A stretch of 64,000 bases of DNA from Cellvibrionaceae bacterium (GTDB lineage: Bacteria > Pseudomonadota > Gammaproteobacteria > Pseudomonadales > Cellvibrionaceae), in contig JANQJP010000039.1 in NCBI GenBank assembly GCA_028281575.1, positions 24,642-88,641 of the forward strand, written 5' to 3'. Position numbers and translations under genes: made by a program. Below, piece by piece: positions 27,531 to 35,940 of this stretch. The notes under the pieces were generated by a model that was not told the DNA's origin, did not search any database, and saw only the letters and a list, made by a program, of their open reading frames with translations. Numbering within the stretch: position 1 is the stretch's first letter; each line of letters opens with the position of its first letter.

Positions 27531-28573
27531 TTTTCTTGCGCCTGCTGCCCCGCGCTGTTTTGTGGCGCAGGCTCGATGGTCTCTTCTGCCCCATTTTCTG
27601 CTGTTGGGAATTCACATACCAGCGGTGTGCGTATTTTATAACTGCGTACGTTCGTGGTTTGGAAAAAAATTCGGCTTAATATTTCTGAGAGCACACCCGT
27701 CGTTAAAAACTGAAGGGAGGCAATGATTAACAAACTCGCGACGAGTAATAGTGGTCTACCACCAATATCCTGCCCAAAAACGTATTTGACGCCCGCTAAA
27801 TATGCGAGTAGCAAAATGCCTATCGTACCGACCCACAGGCCGATTGAACCGAAAAAATGTCCAGGTCTTGCGCGAAACTTTAGAAAGAAAAATACCGAGA
27901 GTAAATCGATAAGTACGCGAAATGTACGACTAATGCCGTATTTGGATTCGCCGGCAACGCGTGCGCGGTGGTTGACAATACTTTGGCCTATGCGATGGGG
28001 TGGAGAAACCGTCGCCATCCAGACTGGAATAAAGCGATGCATTTCACCATAAATACGTATTTGTTTGAGTACGTCGGCCCGATAGACTTTCAAGCTGCAA
28101 CCGTAATCGTCCAGCTTTACGCCACTCACACGTTGGATCAATTTGTTGGCAAAGCGCGAGGGCATCTTTCTGGAAACCAGGTCATCCTGGCGATGCTTGC
28201 GCCACCCCTGCAATAAATCGAGATCTCTGCTTAGCAGTTCCTTGACCAGGCGGGGAATGTCCGCTGGGTCGTTTTGGAGGTCGCCGTCCATCGTAGCGAT
28301 AATATCAGTGTCCGCCGCATCTATACCGGCTTGCATGGCCGCTGTTTGACCGAAGTTGCGTTGTAATTCTATGTGATTGTAATGCGATCCGTATTTTACA
28401 ACGCAATCACTTAATCTTGATCCTGTCGCATCTGAGCTGCCATCGTTTACTAGAATAACTTTCCAAACACCGGGATAGTCTTTGAGCGATGTTTCAATCG
28501 CTTCGAACAGAGGTGCGACATTGTCCTCCTCGTTGAACATGGGAACGACGACTGTAAGGCTGGGTAGGGACAT
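27527..28573 (-). CDS. GT2 polyprenyl-phosphate sugar transferase (ArnC/GtrB/DPM1-like)
   Basis: A 348-residue enzyme expected to move a sugar from a nucleotide onto undecaprenyl-phosphate on the cytoplasmic face. Residues about 5-225 are a GT2 domain (VVPMFNEEDNV, VNDGSSDATG, the DxD in TMDGDLQNDPADIPRL, and QxxRW-region WRKHRQDD). Two C-terminal helices (about 235-300) anchor it. The start ATG at 28573 begins MSLPSLTVVVPMFNEE; the frame continues 18 residues upstream without family similarity. The cluster lies in the order flippase-like, GT2, GT-C, GT-C fusion, PAP2, matching the logic of three-part periplasmic glycosylation systems. Confidence 0.92.
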   Translation of the reverse strand: MSLPSLTVVVPMFNEEDNVAPLFEAIETSLKDYPGVWKVILVNDGSSDATGSRLSDCVVKYGSHYNHIELQRNFGQTAAMQAGIDAADTDIIATMDGDLQNDPADIPRLVKELLSRDLDLLQGWRKHRQDDLVSRKMPSRFANKLIQRVSGVKLDDYGCSLKVYRADVLKQIRIYGEMHRFIPVWMATVSPPHRIGQSIVNHRARVAGESKYGISRTFRVLIDLLSVFFFLKFRARPGHFFGSIGLWVGTIGILLLAYLAGVKYVFGQDIGGRPLLLVASLLIIASLQFLTTGVLSEILSRIFFQTTNVRSYKIRTPLVCEFPTAENGAEETIEPAPQNSAGQQAQEK

Positions 28574-28583
28574 ACGATATCTG

Positions 28584-29483
28584 TTACCTGGATTGATGCT
28601 TGGAAAATAGCAATAGAAGCATACCAATGGCGCCTATTGCGACGTTTGTAATCAAAATAAAAAGATGCAAATTTAAAGCTGTTTTAACCAATGTTGTCCC
28701 GTCGTGGCCCAATGGCATGAGGGGTAGGGCAAAGGCTGCCTCGAACGTACCTGCGTTTGCGAAGCCCGTAATTGGTGAAAGCGCACTTGCGTCGGCAATG
28801 ATTGTCGCGACCCATGCGTGGTCCAAACGCAAATCACCTAGCGTCGATGCCAGATAGGCCAATGCGGCCAGCTTAGTTCCCCAAATCAGCCCCGTAATAA
28901 GGTAGAGCATTATAGGTGCAAGTGCATCACTTACCAATGGTCTGATGCTCTTAAAACGTTGATGTTTATTGGCGGCAATCGCCATTAGCCACACGACAAC
29001 GGGGACGGAAGCCAACAGTATGAGAATAAATAGCATTGCTGATTCGTTGAGCAGAGAAGCGCTCGCAAAAATAGCAAGCAGCAGGAGAAGCCAGTGGGCA
29101 TCAAAAATACGCAGCAATAGCAGGCTTGCGGTTGAATAAGCTAAGGGCACCTGAAGACGGGTTTTACTGAGAAGCGGAAGCGCGGCTTCACCCAAGCGCA
29201 TGGGTAGCAAAAAAGAGACTGTATTATGGACGAAGCTCACAGCTGTGACTGAAATAAAGTCGAGCTTGTGTGCCCGGCGATAGGCAAGATGCACACGCAA
29301 TGCTCTGATCCAGTGACTGAATGCGACCAGGGTTGTGGCACCGGCCAAATGTATTGCTTCTACTTTTGACCATGCACTGAGTATTTCTTTCCAGTCCAGG
29401 TGCGTATTAACCCAAAGCAATAAACCTAATAGAAAACTAAAAGCGACAATGCTTTTGAGGATAAGCAATTGCGATTTGCGCAT
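28584..29483 (-). CDS. LPG synthase TM / UPF0104-like membrane protein (possible lipid-linked sugar flippase)
   Basis: A 299-residue protein with about eight hydrophobic segments and the features of the PF03706 (lysylphosphatidylglycerol synthase TM) superfamily: SVTAVSFVHNTVSFLLPMRLGE near residue 85, a region typical of this family, and ADASALSPITGFANAGTFEAAFALPL later. It lacks the C-terminal lysyl-transfer domain. Members of this superfamily are often found beside GT2 genes. Its place 10 bp before the GT2 gene suggests it moves the polyprenyl-phosphate sugar across the membrane, but this is inference. ATG 29483 was chosen (MRKSQLLIL); the frame runs to 29630 in a repeat cassette. Confidence 0.75.
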   Translation of the reverse strand: MRKSQLLILKSIVAFSFLLGLLLWVNTHLDWKEILSAWSKVEAIHLAGATTLVAFSHWIRALRVHLAYRRAHKLDFISVTAVSFVHNTVSFLLPMRLGEAALPLLSKTRLQVPLAYSTASLLLLRIFDAHWLLLLLAIFASASLLNESAMLFILILLASVPVVVWLMAIAANKHQRFKSIRPLVSDALAPIMLYLITGLIWGTKLAALAYLASTLGDLRLDHAWVATIIADASALSPITGFANAGTFEAAFALPLMPLGHDGTTLVKTALNLHLFILITNVAIGAIGMLLLLFSKHQSR

Positions 29484-29615
29484 GGATGTTCCGTCGACAA
29501 TGGGTCCGATCAATCGGCGGGGCTTTATAACACAATCAGAGTACCAAATATAGGTGGTAGTCCGCGTTGCCCTGCAGGTTGTAGAAAAAGTCCATAATGG
29601 TAACCTCAAGTCGTT

Positions 29616-29715
29616 AGCACGTGGGCTCACTCTTTTAAAATCGCATGAATATGTCCCTATAGCTCCGGCGATTCATCCATGAATCGACGGTTTTAAAAGA
29701 GTGAGCCCACGTGCT
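29616..29715. repeat. 100-bp palindromic cassette with 25-bp perfect inverted arms
   Basis: Arms 29616-29640 and 29691-29715 are perfect 25-bp inverted repeats (outer AGCACGTGGGCTCAC, inner CTCTTTTAAAA) around a 50-bp core. The core holds GATTCATCCATGAATC, a small hairpin, and the 23-bp stretch 29655-29677 that matches 63908-63930 of repeat copy C at 20 positions. The core ends CGACGG directly before the right arm. It lies between the PP2C gene and the envelope cluster, so it could terminate or process that transcript. Confidence 0.9.
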
Positions 29716-29743
29716 TCGCAGGATTTGAATTTTTTCAAGAGGG

Positions 29744-30520
29744 CTACTTGTTGAAGCCGTTGCGAAGGTCTTGGAACCAAAGCTGGAGAGGGCCGGGCGC
29801 TTCTATGATAACGATGGTTATATTGTCCTTGCCGCCGCCGTCAAGTGCTGCAGTGACAAGACGTTTGGCTTTGCTTTCGAGCTGGTGGTTTTCAGCCAGT
29901 ATTTTCTTTATTTCTGCGGGTTTGACAAAATCGCTAAGGCCATCAGAGCAAAGCAGCAGCAAACTACCGGTTTGCCAATCGCCGTCAATACGATCCACAT
30001 TTACTTCAGCGAGTTCAATAGAACCAAGGCATTGAGTAATGATATTTTTTTCAGGGTGAGTGTCTAGCTCTGATTCAGAAATTGCGCCGGATTGATAAAG
30101 CATCTGAACATAAGAGTGGTCGGTGGTAAGTTGGCGTAATTCATATTCACCGGGCTCATCTGTAGATGGTGCAAAGAAATAGCCTCTAGAGTCTCCTACC
30201 CAGCAGAGTTCATAAGCGCGTCCGTGAGATTGCACTGCGACAACGGTAGAGCCCATGCCGGCGCCGCCGACGCCTGAGTTTGCGGAACTGAGAATATCCT
30301 GATGGCTTTTCTGAATTGCAGTTTGGAGTGAGCTGCCGGCATCCACTTCGCGTTTGATTGTGTCGATCACAATGGCGCTGGCGACTTCACCCGAGGCGTG
30401 ACCACCCATACCGTCGGCGACAATCCAAAGACCGTCCTTAGCTGAACCGAAGTAGGCATCTTCATTATTGTTACGCTGGAGACCGACGTCCGTTAGCGCT
30501 GTGTGGCGGATTCGAAACAT
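29744..30520 (-). CDS. PP2C-type serine/threonine phosphatase (Stp1/PppA-like)
   Basis: A soluble, metal-dependent protein phosphatase of 258 residues. The catalytic motifs are all present: RNNNEDAYFG, VADGMGGHASGEVAS, CWVGDSRGYFF, LLCSDGLSDFV and GGKDNITIVI, supplying the metal-binding aspartates. Such proteins usually reverse a Hanks-type kinase and often sit in type VI secretion loci, but no kinase or T6SS gene is in this window, so its target is unknown. I used ATG 30520 (MFRIRHTALTDVG); a TTG two codons upstream is possible. No recognisable RBS. It faces the glutaredoxin-like gene divergently. Confidence 0.92.
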   Translation of the reverse strand: MFRIRHTALTDVGLQRNNNEDAYFGSAKDGLWIVADGMGGHASGEVASAIVIDTIKREVDAGSSLQTAIQKSHQDILSSANSGVGGAGMGSTVVAVQSHGRAYELCWVGDSRGYFFAPSTDEPGEYELRQLTTDHSYVQMLYQSGAISESELDTHPEKNIITQCLGSIELAEVNVDRIDGDWQTGSLLLLCSDGLSDFVKPAEIKKILAENHQLESKAKRLVTAALDGGGKDNITIVIIEAPGPLQLWFQDLRNGFNK

Positions 30521-30526
30521 ATTCAA

Positions 30527-30897
30527 ATAATGCCTGAAAGTCTGGCCATTGCAAAGCGACGCCAGGGTAAATGCGCACCATGTCTCGATAATAGTTGATA
30601 AAATCTGAGCATGCAGGGGAGTTCTTGCTTAAATTATTGTCTATTTAACATAGGTAATTGTGCTTGAGTTCGGAGTATAAGTTAGCCAGTCCATTGGCTG
30701 GGGTATCTATATGAATTAGGCGACTCGTTTTTTGGCGAGCGGTTTAATTAAATAAAAAAATGTTGAATTCAAATAGAACCGTCTAAAAAATCAACGCCGG
30801 AGATCCGGCTAGCCTGTCTAGCGTTTTGCATACGTTTATACAGGGAAACAAACAGACGACTGTATTAAATTACTTTAAAACCAGGGCTTAACTGACT
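30527..30897. other. Intergenic region between PP2C and the glutaredoxin-like gene
   Basis: 371 bp, AT-rich, with no gene I can support. It should hold the two divergent promoters. Small hairpins are visible: AGCCA-GTCCAT-TGGCT (about 30693-30708), GCCGG-AGAT-CCGGC (30796-30809), and an overlapping GCTAG-CCTGT-CTAGC (30808-30822) that could compete with it. No known riboswitch or small RNA was recognised. Confidence 0.5.
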
Positions 30898-31158
30898 GTG
30901 AGAAATTTTATCCTATATTCTTCTGAAGATTGTTGTTTGTGTGATCAGGCGATGGTTGTGCTGGCAGAGTGTAAACAGGATCTTTATTTTGATGTGAAAA
31001 AAGTGGATATCTATCGCGACAAAAGCCTTTTGGTAAAGTACAAATTTTCTATTCCAGTGGTCAAAGACGCCTCTTCGAGTAGCGAACTGGCCTGGCCTTT
31101 TACTGCGATAAAATTTAAACAGTGGTTGGCGGAACTCGAAAGTGTGAACGGGCCCTAG
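30898..31158 (+). CDS. Glutaredoxin-like protein (DUF836)
   Basis: An 86-residue protein with a thioredoxin-like fold of the DUF836 type. It begins with a beta strand (FILYSSEDC) and a redox motif C-C-L-C at residues 12-15, where C12 or C13 and C15 could form the dithiol. It has KKVDIYRDKSLLVKYKFSIPVV, with the expected cis-Pro, and a C-terminal helix. The start is GTG without a strong RBS. Its reductant and substrates are unknown. Its stop overlaps the stop of the next, convergent gene by four bases. Confidence 0.82.
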   Translation: MRNFILYSSEDCCLCDQAMVVLAECKQDLYFDVKKVDIYRDKSLLVKYKFSIPVVKDASSSSELAWPFTAIKFKQWLAELESVNGP

Positions 31159-31739
31159 AAGAGTTCAATTTCGTCATTGTCCTGATCGAGTTTCGACTCC
31201 TCTTGCTCGAAGTGGTGAGAATATATTTTCAACGCTTCTTTTACTGATCCGCCTCTCATTAAGTGTTCAAACATAATACGTTCCGCTTCCATCGTATAGC
31301 TTGATTTAATGTCGAGCTGCACCTTCTGCCATTCCACGGGTTCGCTAAAGCGATTTTCGGATGCGAGAAGCTCGGACACATGCTCGAGACTTTTAGATAC
31401 GTGATCCAGGCGCTGGCACACACGATCATAAAATTGGAAGGCCTGCACGGACGCGCTGATATTTGCTTGAATTTCTTTCGCGGTGTCGCTCAAATCTTGC
31501 TTGAAATTTTCCAGCTCTTCGGGTTCTGTCAAGCTTTGAACCTGATCGCTAACAGATTGTGTGTGGGTAGCAAGGGTTGTAAAAGAATGAGTTAAGGTGC
31601 TTACTGACGCGTTACTATCGTTCATCGTCGAATCTATCTGACATATCGCCAAATAGAGCATATTTACCGTTTCCTTTACATGCGACCAGCCTTCCGCACT
31701 TATTGGCGCTGGGTCGTCATTATCAGGGCTGGCGCTCAT
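31155..31739 (-). CDS. CheZ-like coiled-coil protein with a DxxxQ motif
   Basis: A 194-residue, soluble, all-helical protein not known to me by name. Residues about 20-130 look like a long helical hairpin. Within it, FQFYDRVCQRLDHV (residues 101-114) has D105 and Q109 in the D-x3-Q spacing that CheZ uses to dephosphorylate CheY~P (QDLTGQ in E. coli). The C-terminus is acidic and Glu/Asp-rich (EEESKLDQDNDEIELF region), again as in CheZ, where the tail binds CheY. No chemotaxis gene is adjacent, though a single-domain response regulator is encoded at 5159. The function is inference; a plain structural role is possible. Confidence 0.5.
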   Translation of the reverse strand: MSASPDNDDPAPISAEGWSHVKETVNMLYLAICQIDSTMNDSNASVSTLTHSFTTLATHTQSVSDQVQSLTEPEELENFKQDLSDTAKEIQANISASVQAFQFYDRVCQRLDHVSKSLEHVSELLASENRFSEPVEWQKVQLDIKSSYTMEAERIMFEHLMRGGSVKEALKIYSHHFEQEESKLDQDNDEIELF

Positions 31740-31799
31740 ATAATTATCCTTGGCAGCGGCACAGATTAGCCATTACAATTTGCTTTCCCTAAGCATAGT

Positions 31800-33746
31800 T
31801 TAGAGTTTTTGTTTTGCTTCGGATTTTGTTACCAACGTCTCGGGTTTGCCCATGCGGAAACTGTATATGACAGCGAAGGTAAGCACGTTTTGGACATAGC
31901 CGCGCGTTTCCCGGTAGGGAATTGTTTCTATCCATACGTCAAAGGGTAAAGATCTACTTGAATTTTGAATCCATTTATTTACCCGGTGGGGACCAGCATT
32001 ATATGCGGCGGCGGCTAATATTCGATTGCCACTAAACTTCTCCACCAATTCGTCCAGATAGTGGCTGCCCAATACGATGTTGTGCTCGGCGCTATAAAGA
32101 TCAGCCGTCGTGTGCTTGATGCCCTGTTTTCGCGCAGTCTGACGAGCGGTACTCGGCATCAGTTGCATCAAACCCCGCGCGCCCGCCGAGGATTTTGCTG
32201 ACACTGACATCGCACTTTCCTGTCTTGCGACAGCGAAAATAAACTCTGGTGCGAGATCGGTTGAAGCGGCGGCGCCCAATATGTGTTCCCGAAATGCCAA
32301 TGGAAAGCGAATGCCCAAGTGATTCCAGTGCTTGCCAGCGATCATCGTATGAATCGCACGGCTGTGCCAACCCCACCGGTCAGCCAAAACACCTGCGGCG
32401 GCGAGTTCGCGGGAAGAGAGTTTATCAATGCCGTAATACCATTCGGCATAAGCTTCGCCCATACGTTCAGTTAACCAAAGCTCCTTGGCTCGAGCTAGGG
32501 CTGGCCTTTTTGCCAAATTGTCGAGTAGTTGTTCCTCTAACTCCGCAGGCTGGTACTCTAAGGTGTATTCGCTGCCAAGATGGTCAGCGGCCATAAAGCC
32601 ATAAAAACTTCGTTTTTCTGCCAGTTTTTTGTAGGTCGTGTGGGCCAGAGCATCGTAATTCGTTCCTTTCGTCTCAATTACAGAGCGTGCCAGCCAATAC
32701 TGCCAGCGGTCTTCCTGTTGTGTCGTTTCGGGTAGCAATCTAATCGCCGAAATGACGTCGTTCCAACGCTGTTCGCGCAACAATTCTCGAATGAGGCGCT
32801 CAATCGTTGCAGGGTGCCGCAGTGATCGCGATTGCTCCAATATCGTGTGAACGTCATCGACATGGTCAAACTTGAGCAGCTGATTGACGAGGTAAAGCTT
32901 CGTGTCTTTGGCCAGCTGCTCGTCAAAGATCTGCATCCCTTCGTAGCGCTCCCAATGACGGAGCGCTTGCTCTGGGTGTTTGCGCGCGTACTTGCGCACA
33001 CCAAAGGCAATGACGTGTTGCATCTCCGGGCTATGAATACCAAAACGTTTATAGCGAGAAATACGATAGGGGCGGGCGTAAAGCTCGTTAATACGGTCAA
33101 CATAGTGCTGGTAGCTAGTCGGCAGACGTGAGGCAAGGTAGCGGGCGAGTCCGCGCTTGCCTTTACTAACCGCGAGAATATAGCGATCCCAGATCATAGA
33201 CTCGTCGAAATAACTAGACGCCATCCACATCTTAAACAGAGGGTCACATGCGTCGGGCAACGATTTCGCTTGGTTCCATATGCGCGGTACTTCTGAAAGT
33301 GCCTCAACCTCGCCAGTTTTAACCCGAGCATATAGCCAGGCACATGTCACTGATTCCGCGGCGAGATCCTCGCGGTACCAGAAGATCAGATCATCCCACA
33401 TTCGCCGCTTGGCGAGGCGATCTAAATACTGCCGATGAAGGCGGTCGCCAAGGTAGGTATCTGTATGCGTTTCGATGAAGGCTTCAATACCGTGCTTATC
33501 GAGCGGGCTCAGTGAACGGCTGGCCCACGCATAGCTGAGATAGGGGTGCAGCGCATAGGACGTTAGCGTTTTATAGTGGGCTTGAAAATCAGCGACATTG
33601 CCGTTTTTAAGTGCGGATTTCGCGAGTTCATAGCGGTAGCGCTGATCCTGCAAACTATTGGCGCTGTCAGGTGCCTTTGCGAAAGACGTCGTTGCGAATA
33701 AACTCGCGGCAAACCATGTAATAAGCTTGGAGTACTTCATCATCAT
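31800..33746 (-). CDS. slt: Soluble lytic murein transglycosylase
   Basis: Periplasmic enzyme that cleaves peptidoglycan glycan strands to 1,6-anhydro products. The 648-residue protein has a signal peptide (about 1-23, ending SFAKA), a long alpha-helical superhelix (about 30-440), a linker domain, and a C-terminal SLT domain (about 485-620). The catalytic Glu lies in VARQESAMSVSAKSSAGARG, followed by LMQLMPSTA and AAAYNAGPHRV, the family motifs. Length matches E. coli Slt70. Three ATG codons in a row lie at the start; I kept the first. It is divergent from uup with 285 bp between. Confidence 0.95.
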   Translation of the reverse strand: MMMKYSKLITWFAASLFATTSFAKAPDSANSLQDQRYRYELAKSALKNGNVADFQAHYKTLTSYALHPYLSYAWASRSLSPLDKHGIEAFIETHTDTYLGDRLHRQYLDRLAKRRMWDDLIFWYREDLAAESVTCAWLYARVKTGEVEALSEVPRIWNQAKSLPDACDPLFKMWMASSYFDESMIWDRYILAVSKGKRGLARYLASRLPTSYQHYVDRINELYARPYRISRYKRFGIHSPEMQHVIAFGVRKYARKHPEQALRHWERYEGMQIFDEQLAKDTKLYLVNQLLKFDHVDDVHTILEQSRSLRHPATIERLIRELLREQRWNDVISAIRLLPETTQQEDRWQYWLARSVIETKGTNYDALAHTTYKKLAEKRSFYGFMAADHLGSEYTLEYQPAELEEQLLDNLAKRPALARAKELWLTERMGEAYAEWYYGIDKLSSRELAAAGVLADRWGWHSRAIHTMIAGKHWNHLGIRFPLAFREHILGAAASTDLAPEFIFAVARQESAMSVSAKSSAGARGLMQLMPSTARQTARKQGIKHTTADLYSAEHNIVLGSHYLDELVEKFSGNRILAAAAYNAGPHRVNKWIQNSSRSLPFDVWIETIPYRETRGYVQNVLTFAVIYSFRMGKPETLVTKSEAKQKL

Positions 33747-33822
33747 CTACGCTGTACCATCGGCTGTTCGCTTCGGTGTGCAAAACGCGGACACCAGTGA
33801 CTAGGGTCGGTGGAATACGAGA

Positions 33823-33840
33823 ATATATGTCATATATGTC
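33823..33840. repeat. Tandem 9-bp repeat in the slt/uup intergenic region
   Basis: ATATATGTC is repeated twice head to tail. It lies in the 285-bp divergent region and could be part of a promoter or binding site, but no protein can be assigned. Confidence 0.4.
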
Positions 33841-34031
33841 TCATAAAACTCGCATTATTTTCATTTTGGTCCAGAACAGTTGAATCATCCAATTCAATTT
33901 GGGAATAAATTACTGATTTTTATGGCTTTTTGATGATTTTTTAGGGCACTATCTATCACTTCGTCGAACTTCCCGATACCCAAGGTGCTAAGGCCTAGCT
34001 ATTATGCGCCATTTGCCCCCGGTTCCACCTT

Positions 34032-35933
34032 ATGTCGCTGATTCGCTTTGAAAATGTAGAGTTATCCTACGGAGATCATTACTTATTCGATGGTGTGAAT
34101 TTTCAACTCGATAAGGGACAACGCATTGGCTTGATCGGCCGAAATGGTCAGGGCAAGTCAACGTTGTTTAAAGCGCTGATGGGCCTGCAGGAAATCGATG
34201 CCGGGCGTATTTTTCGGCAGCCAGACATTTCGATCTCTTATGTGCCTCAGGCACTTCCGGCCGCGAGTGATCAAGCCGTCGAGGACTTTGTCGCTGCTGG
34301 GGCTGCTAAGCTCATCGAGAATTTAGATACCTATCAAAGCCTCGCAGCTAAAAATGATCCTGCGGCGCTAAGCCAACTCCAGTTACTTCAGGCGAATATT
34401 GATGCAGCGGATGGTTGGAATTTTTCGCATCGGCTAGAGCGAACCCTGGCAACCTTTGATTTAGATGCCGGTGTGCGTTTATCTGAGTTGAGTGGTGGCT
34501 GGCGGCGCAAAGCTGCGATCGCTCGCGCGCTTGTTTCAAATCCCGATATCTTGTTACTCGATGAACCGACGAATCATCTGGATATTGGTTTGATTCACTG
34601 GCTGGAAGATTTCCTCGCGAGTTTTACCGGTGCGGCAATGATCATCACCCACGACAGAGCCTTTTTGCGTAAGGTGTCTACAGGCATCGCCGAACTTGAT
34701 CGTGGCAAACTCGTGACTTGGCGCGGAGACTACAGTTCGTTTTTAGACTTTAAAAAGCAGCAAATCGCGACCGAGGAAAAACAAAAAGCGCTGTTTGATC
34801 GGCGCCTGGCACGTGAGGAAGCTTGGATTCGAGAGGGGATTAAAGCGCGCAGAACACGCAACGAAGGACGTGTTCGAGCATTAAAAAAAATGCGTGAGGA
34901 GCGCGCGCAGAGACGCGAGCAAAAAGCCTTGGGGAAAATTCAGGCGTCGAGTGGTTCAGCTTCGGGTAAGTTGGTCGTTGAAATGGAAAATATGAGTTTT
35001 TCATTTGGCAGCAAAAAGATCATTGATCATTTTTCTGGTGTTATTGTTCGCGGGGATAAAGTTGGCTTAATCGGCCCCAACGGTGTTGGCAAAAGTACGT
35101 TTCTAAAATTATTACTGGGTGAACTTTCTCAAAGTTCAGGTAGATTGGCTCGGGGCACACGTCAACAAGTCGCTTATTTTGACCAGATGCGCGATCAAGT
35201 CGATATGACAAAAAACATTATTGATAATATCGCAGAAGGCCGGCAAAGCATTACGGTAAAAGGAAAAGACAAACATGTGCTGTCGTATTTGCAGGACTTC
35301 ATGTTTTCGCCAGAGCGGGCGCGAACACCGCTGCAAGCGCTTTCGGGAGGAGAGCAAAGTCGCGTAATGTTAGCCAGGCTCTTTAGCCAGGAGTGCAATT
35401 TGTTAGTGCTGGACGAACCGACCAATGACCTCGATACGGATACGCTGGAACTGCTTGAAGAACTGTTAGTTAATTATGATGGAACAATCCTGTTGGTAAG
35501 CCATGATCGTGAATTTATGGACAATGTTGTAACTTCGAGCATTGTATTTGAAGGGGATGGTCAATTGCGTGAATATGTTGGTGGTTATAGCGATTGGCTT
35601 CGACAGGGTGGCAAGTGGGAAAATATTAGTAGCCGATTGCCGCGCAATTCGAACCCCAAGCAAAGTGAAGTGCCAGTAAAAACATCGCTTAAGCAAACAA
35701 AGCCGAAGCTCAGTTATAAATTAAAACGCGAACTGGAAAGCCTTCCCGAGAAAATTCAGCAACAAGAAAACCTTCTCGACACCTTATCCGTGCGTGCAAG
35801 TGCACCTGAGTTTTATCAACAAGCTGAGGATCTCGTGCAAGCGCATATGCTGGCGCTTACTGAAGCACAGCACGAGCTACAGAACTTGTATGAACGTTGG
35901 GAAACGCTCGAATCGATGTCCAGCGGGGCTTGA
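34032..35933 (+). CDS. uup: ABC-F family ATPase, Uup/YheS-like
   Basis: A soluble ABC-F ATPase that acts on ribosomes rather than as a transporter; members ease stalled translation. The 633-residue protein has two ABC domains, Walker A GRNGQGKST (about residues 37-45) and GPNGVGKST (about 350), signature LSGGWRRK and LSGGEQSR, and Walker B LLLDEPTNHLD and LVLDEPTNDLD, joined by a charged helical linker rich in RR (ABC_tran_Xtn). After a Lys-rich stretch it ends in a coiled-coil C-terminal domain (about 555-630), which is the Uup hallmark. Its stop is 7 bp from the convergent stress-protein gene. The gene symbol is by domain order, not by a search. Confidence 0.93.
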   Translation: MSLIRFENVELSYGDHYLFDGVNFQLDKGQRIGLIGRNGQGKSTLFKALMGLQEIDAGRIFRQPDISISYVPQALPAASDQAVEDFVAAGAAKLIENLDTYQSLAAKNDPAALSQLQLLQANIDAADGWNFSHRLERTLATFDLDAGVRLSELSGGWRRKAAIARALVSNPDILLLDEPTNHLDIGLIHWLEDFLASFTGAAMIITHDRAFLRKVSTGIAELDRGKLVTWRGDYSSFLDFKKQQIATEEKQKALFDRRLAREEAWIREGIKARRTRNEGRVRALKKMREERAQRREQKALGKIQASSGSASGKLVVEMENMSFSFGSKKIIDHFSGVIVRGDKVGLIGPNGVGKSTFLKLLLGELSQSSGRLARGTRQQVAYFDQMRDQVDMTKNIIDNIAEGRQSITVKGKDKHVLSYLQDFMFSPERARTPLQALSGGEQSRVMLARLFSQECNLLVLDEPTNDLDTDTLELLEELLVNYDGTILLVSHDREFMDNVVTSSIVFEGDGQLREYVGGYSDWLRQGGKWENISSRLPRNSNPKQSEVPVKTSLKQTKPKLSYKLKRELESLPEKIQQQENLLDTLSVRASAPEFYQQAEDLVQAHMLALTEAQHELQNLYERWETLESMSSGA

Positions 35934-35940
35934 GTATTTA

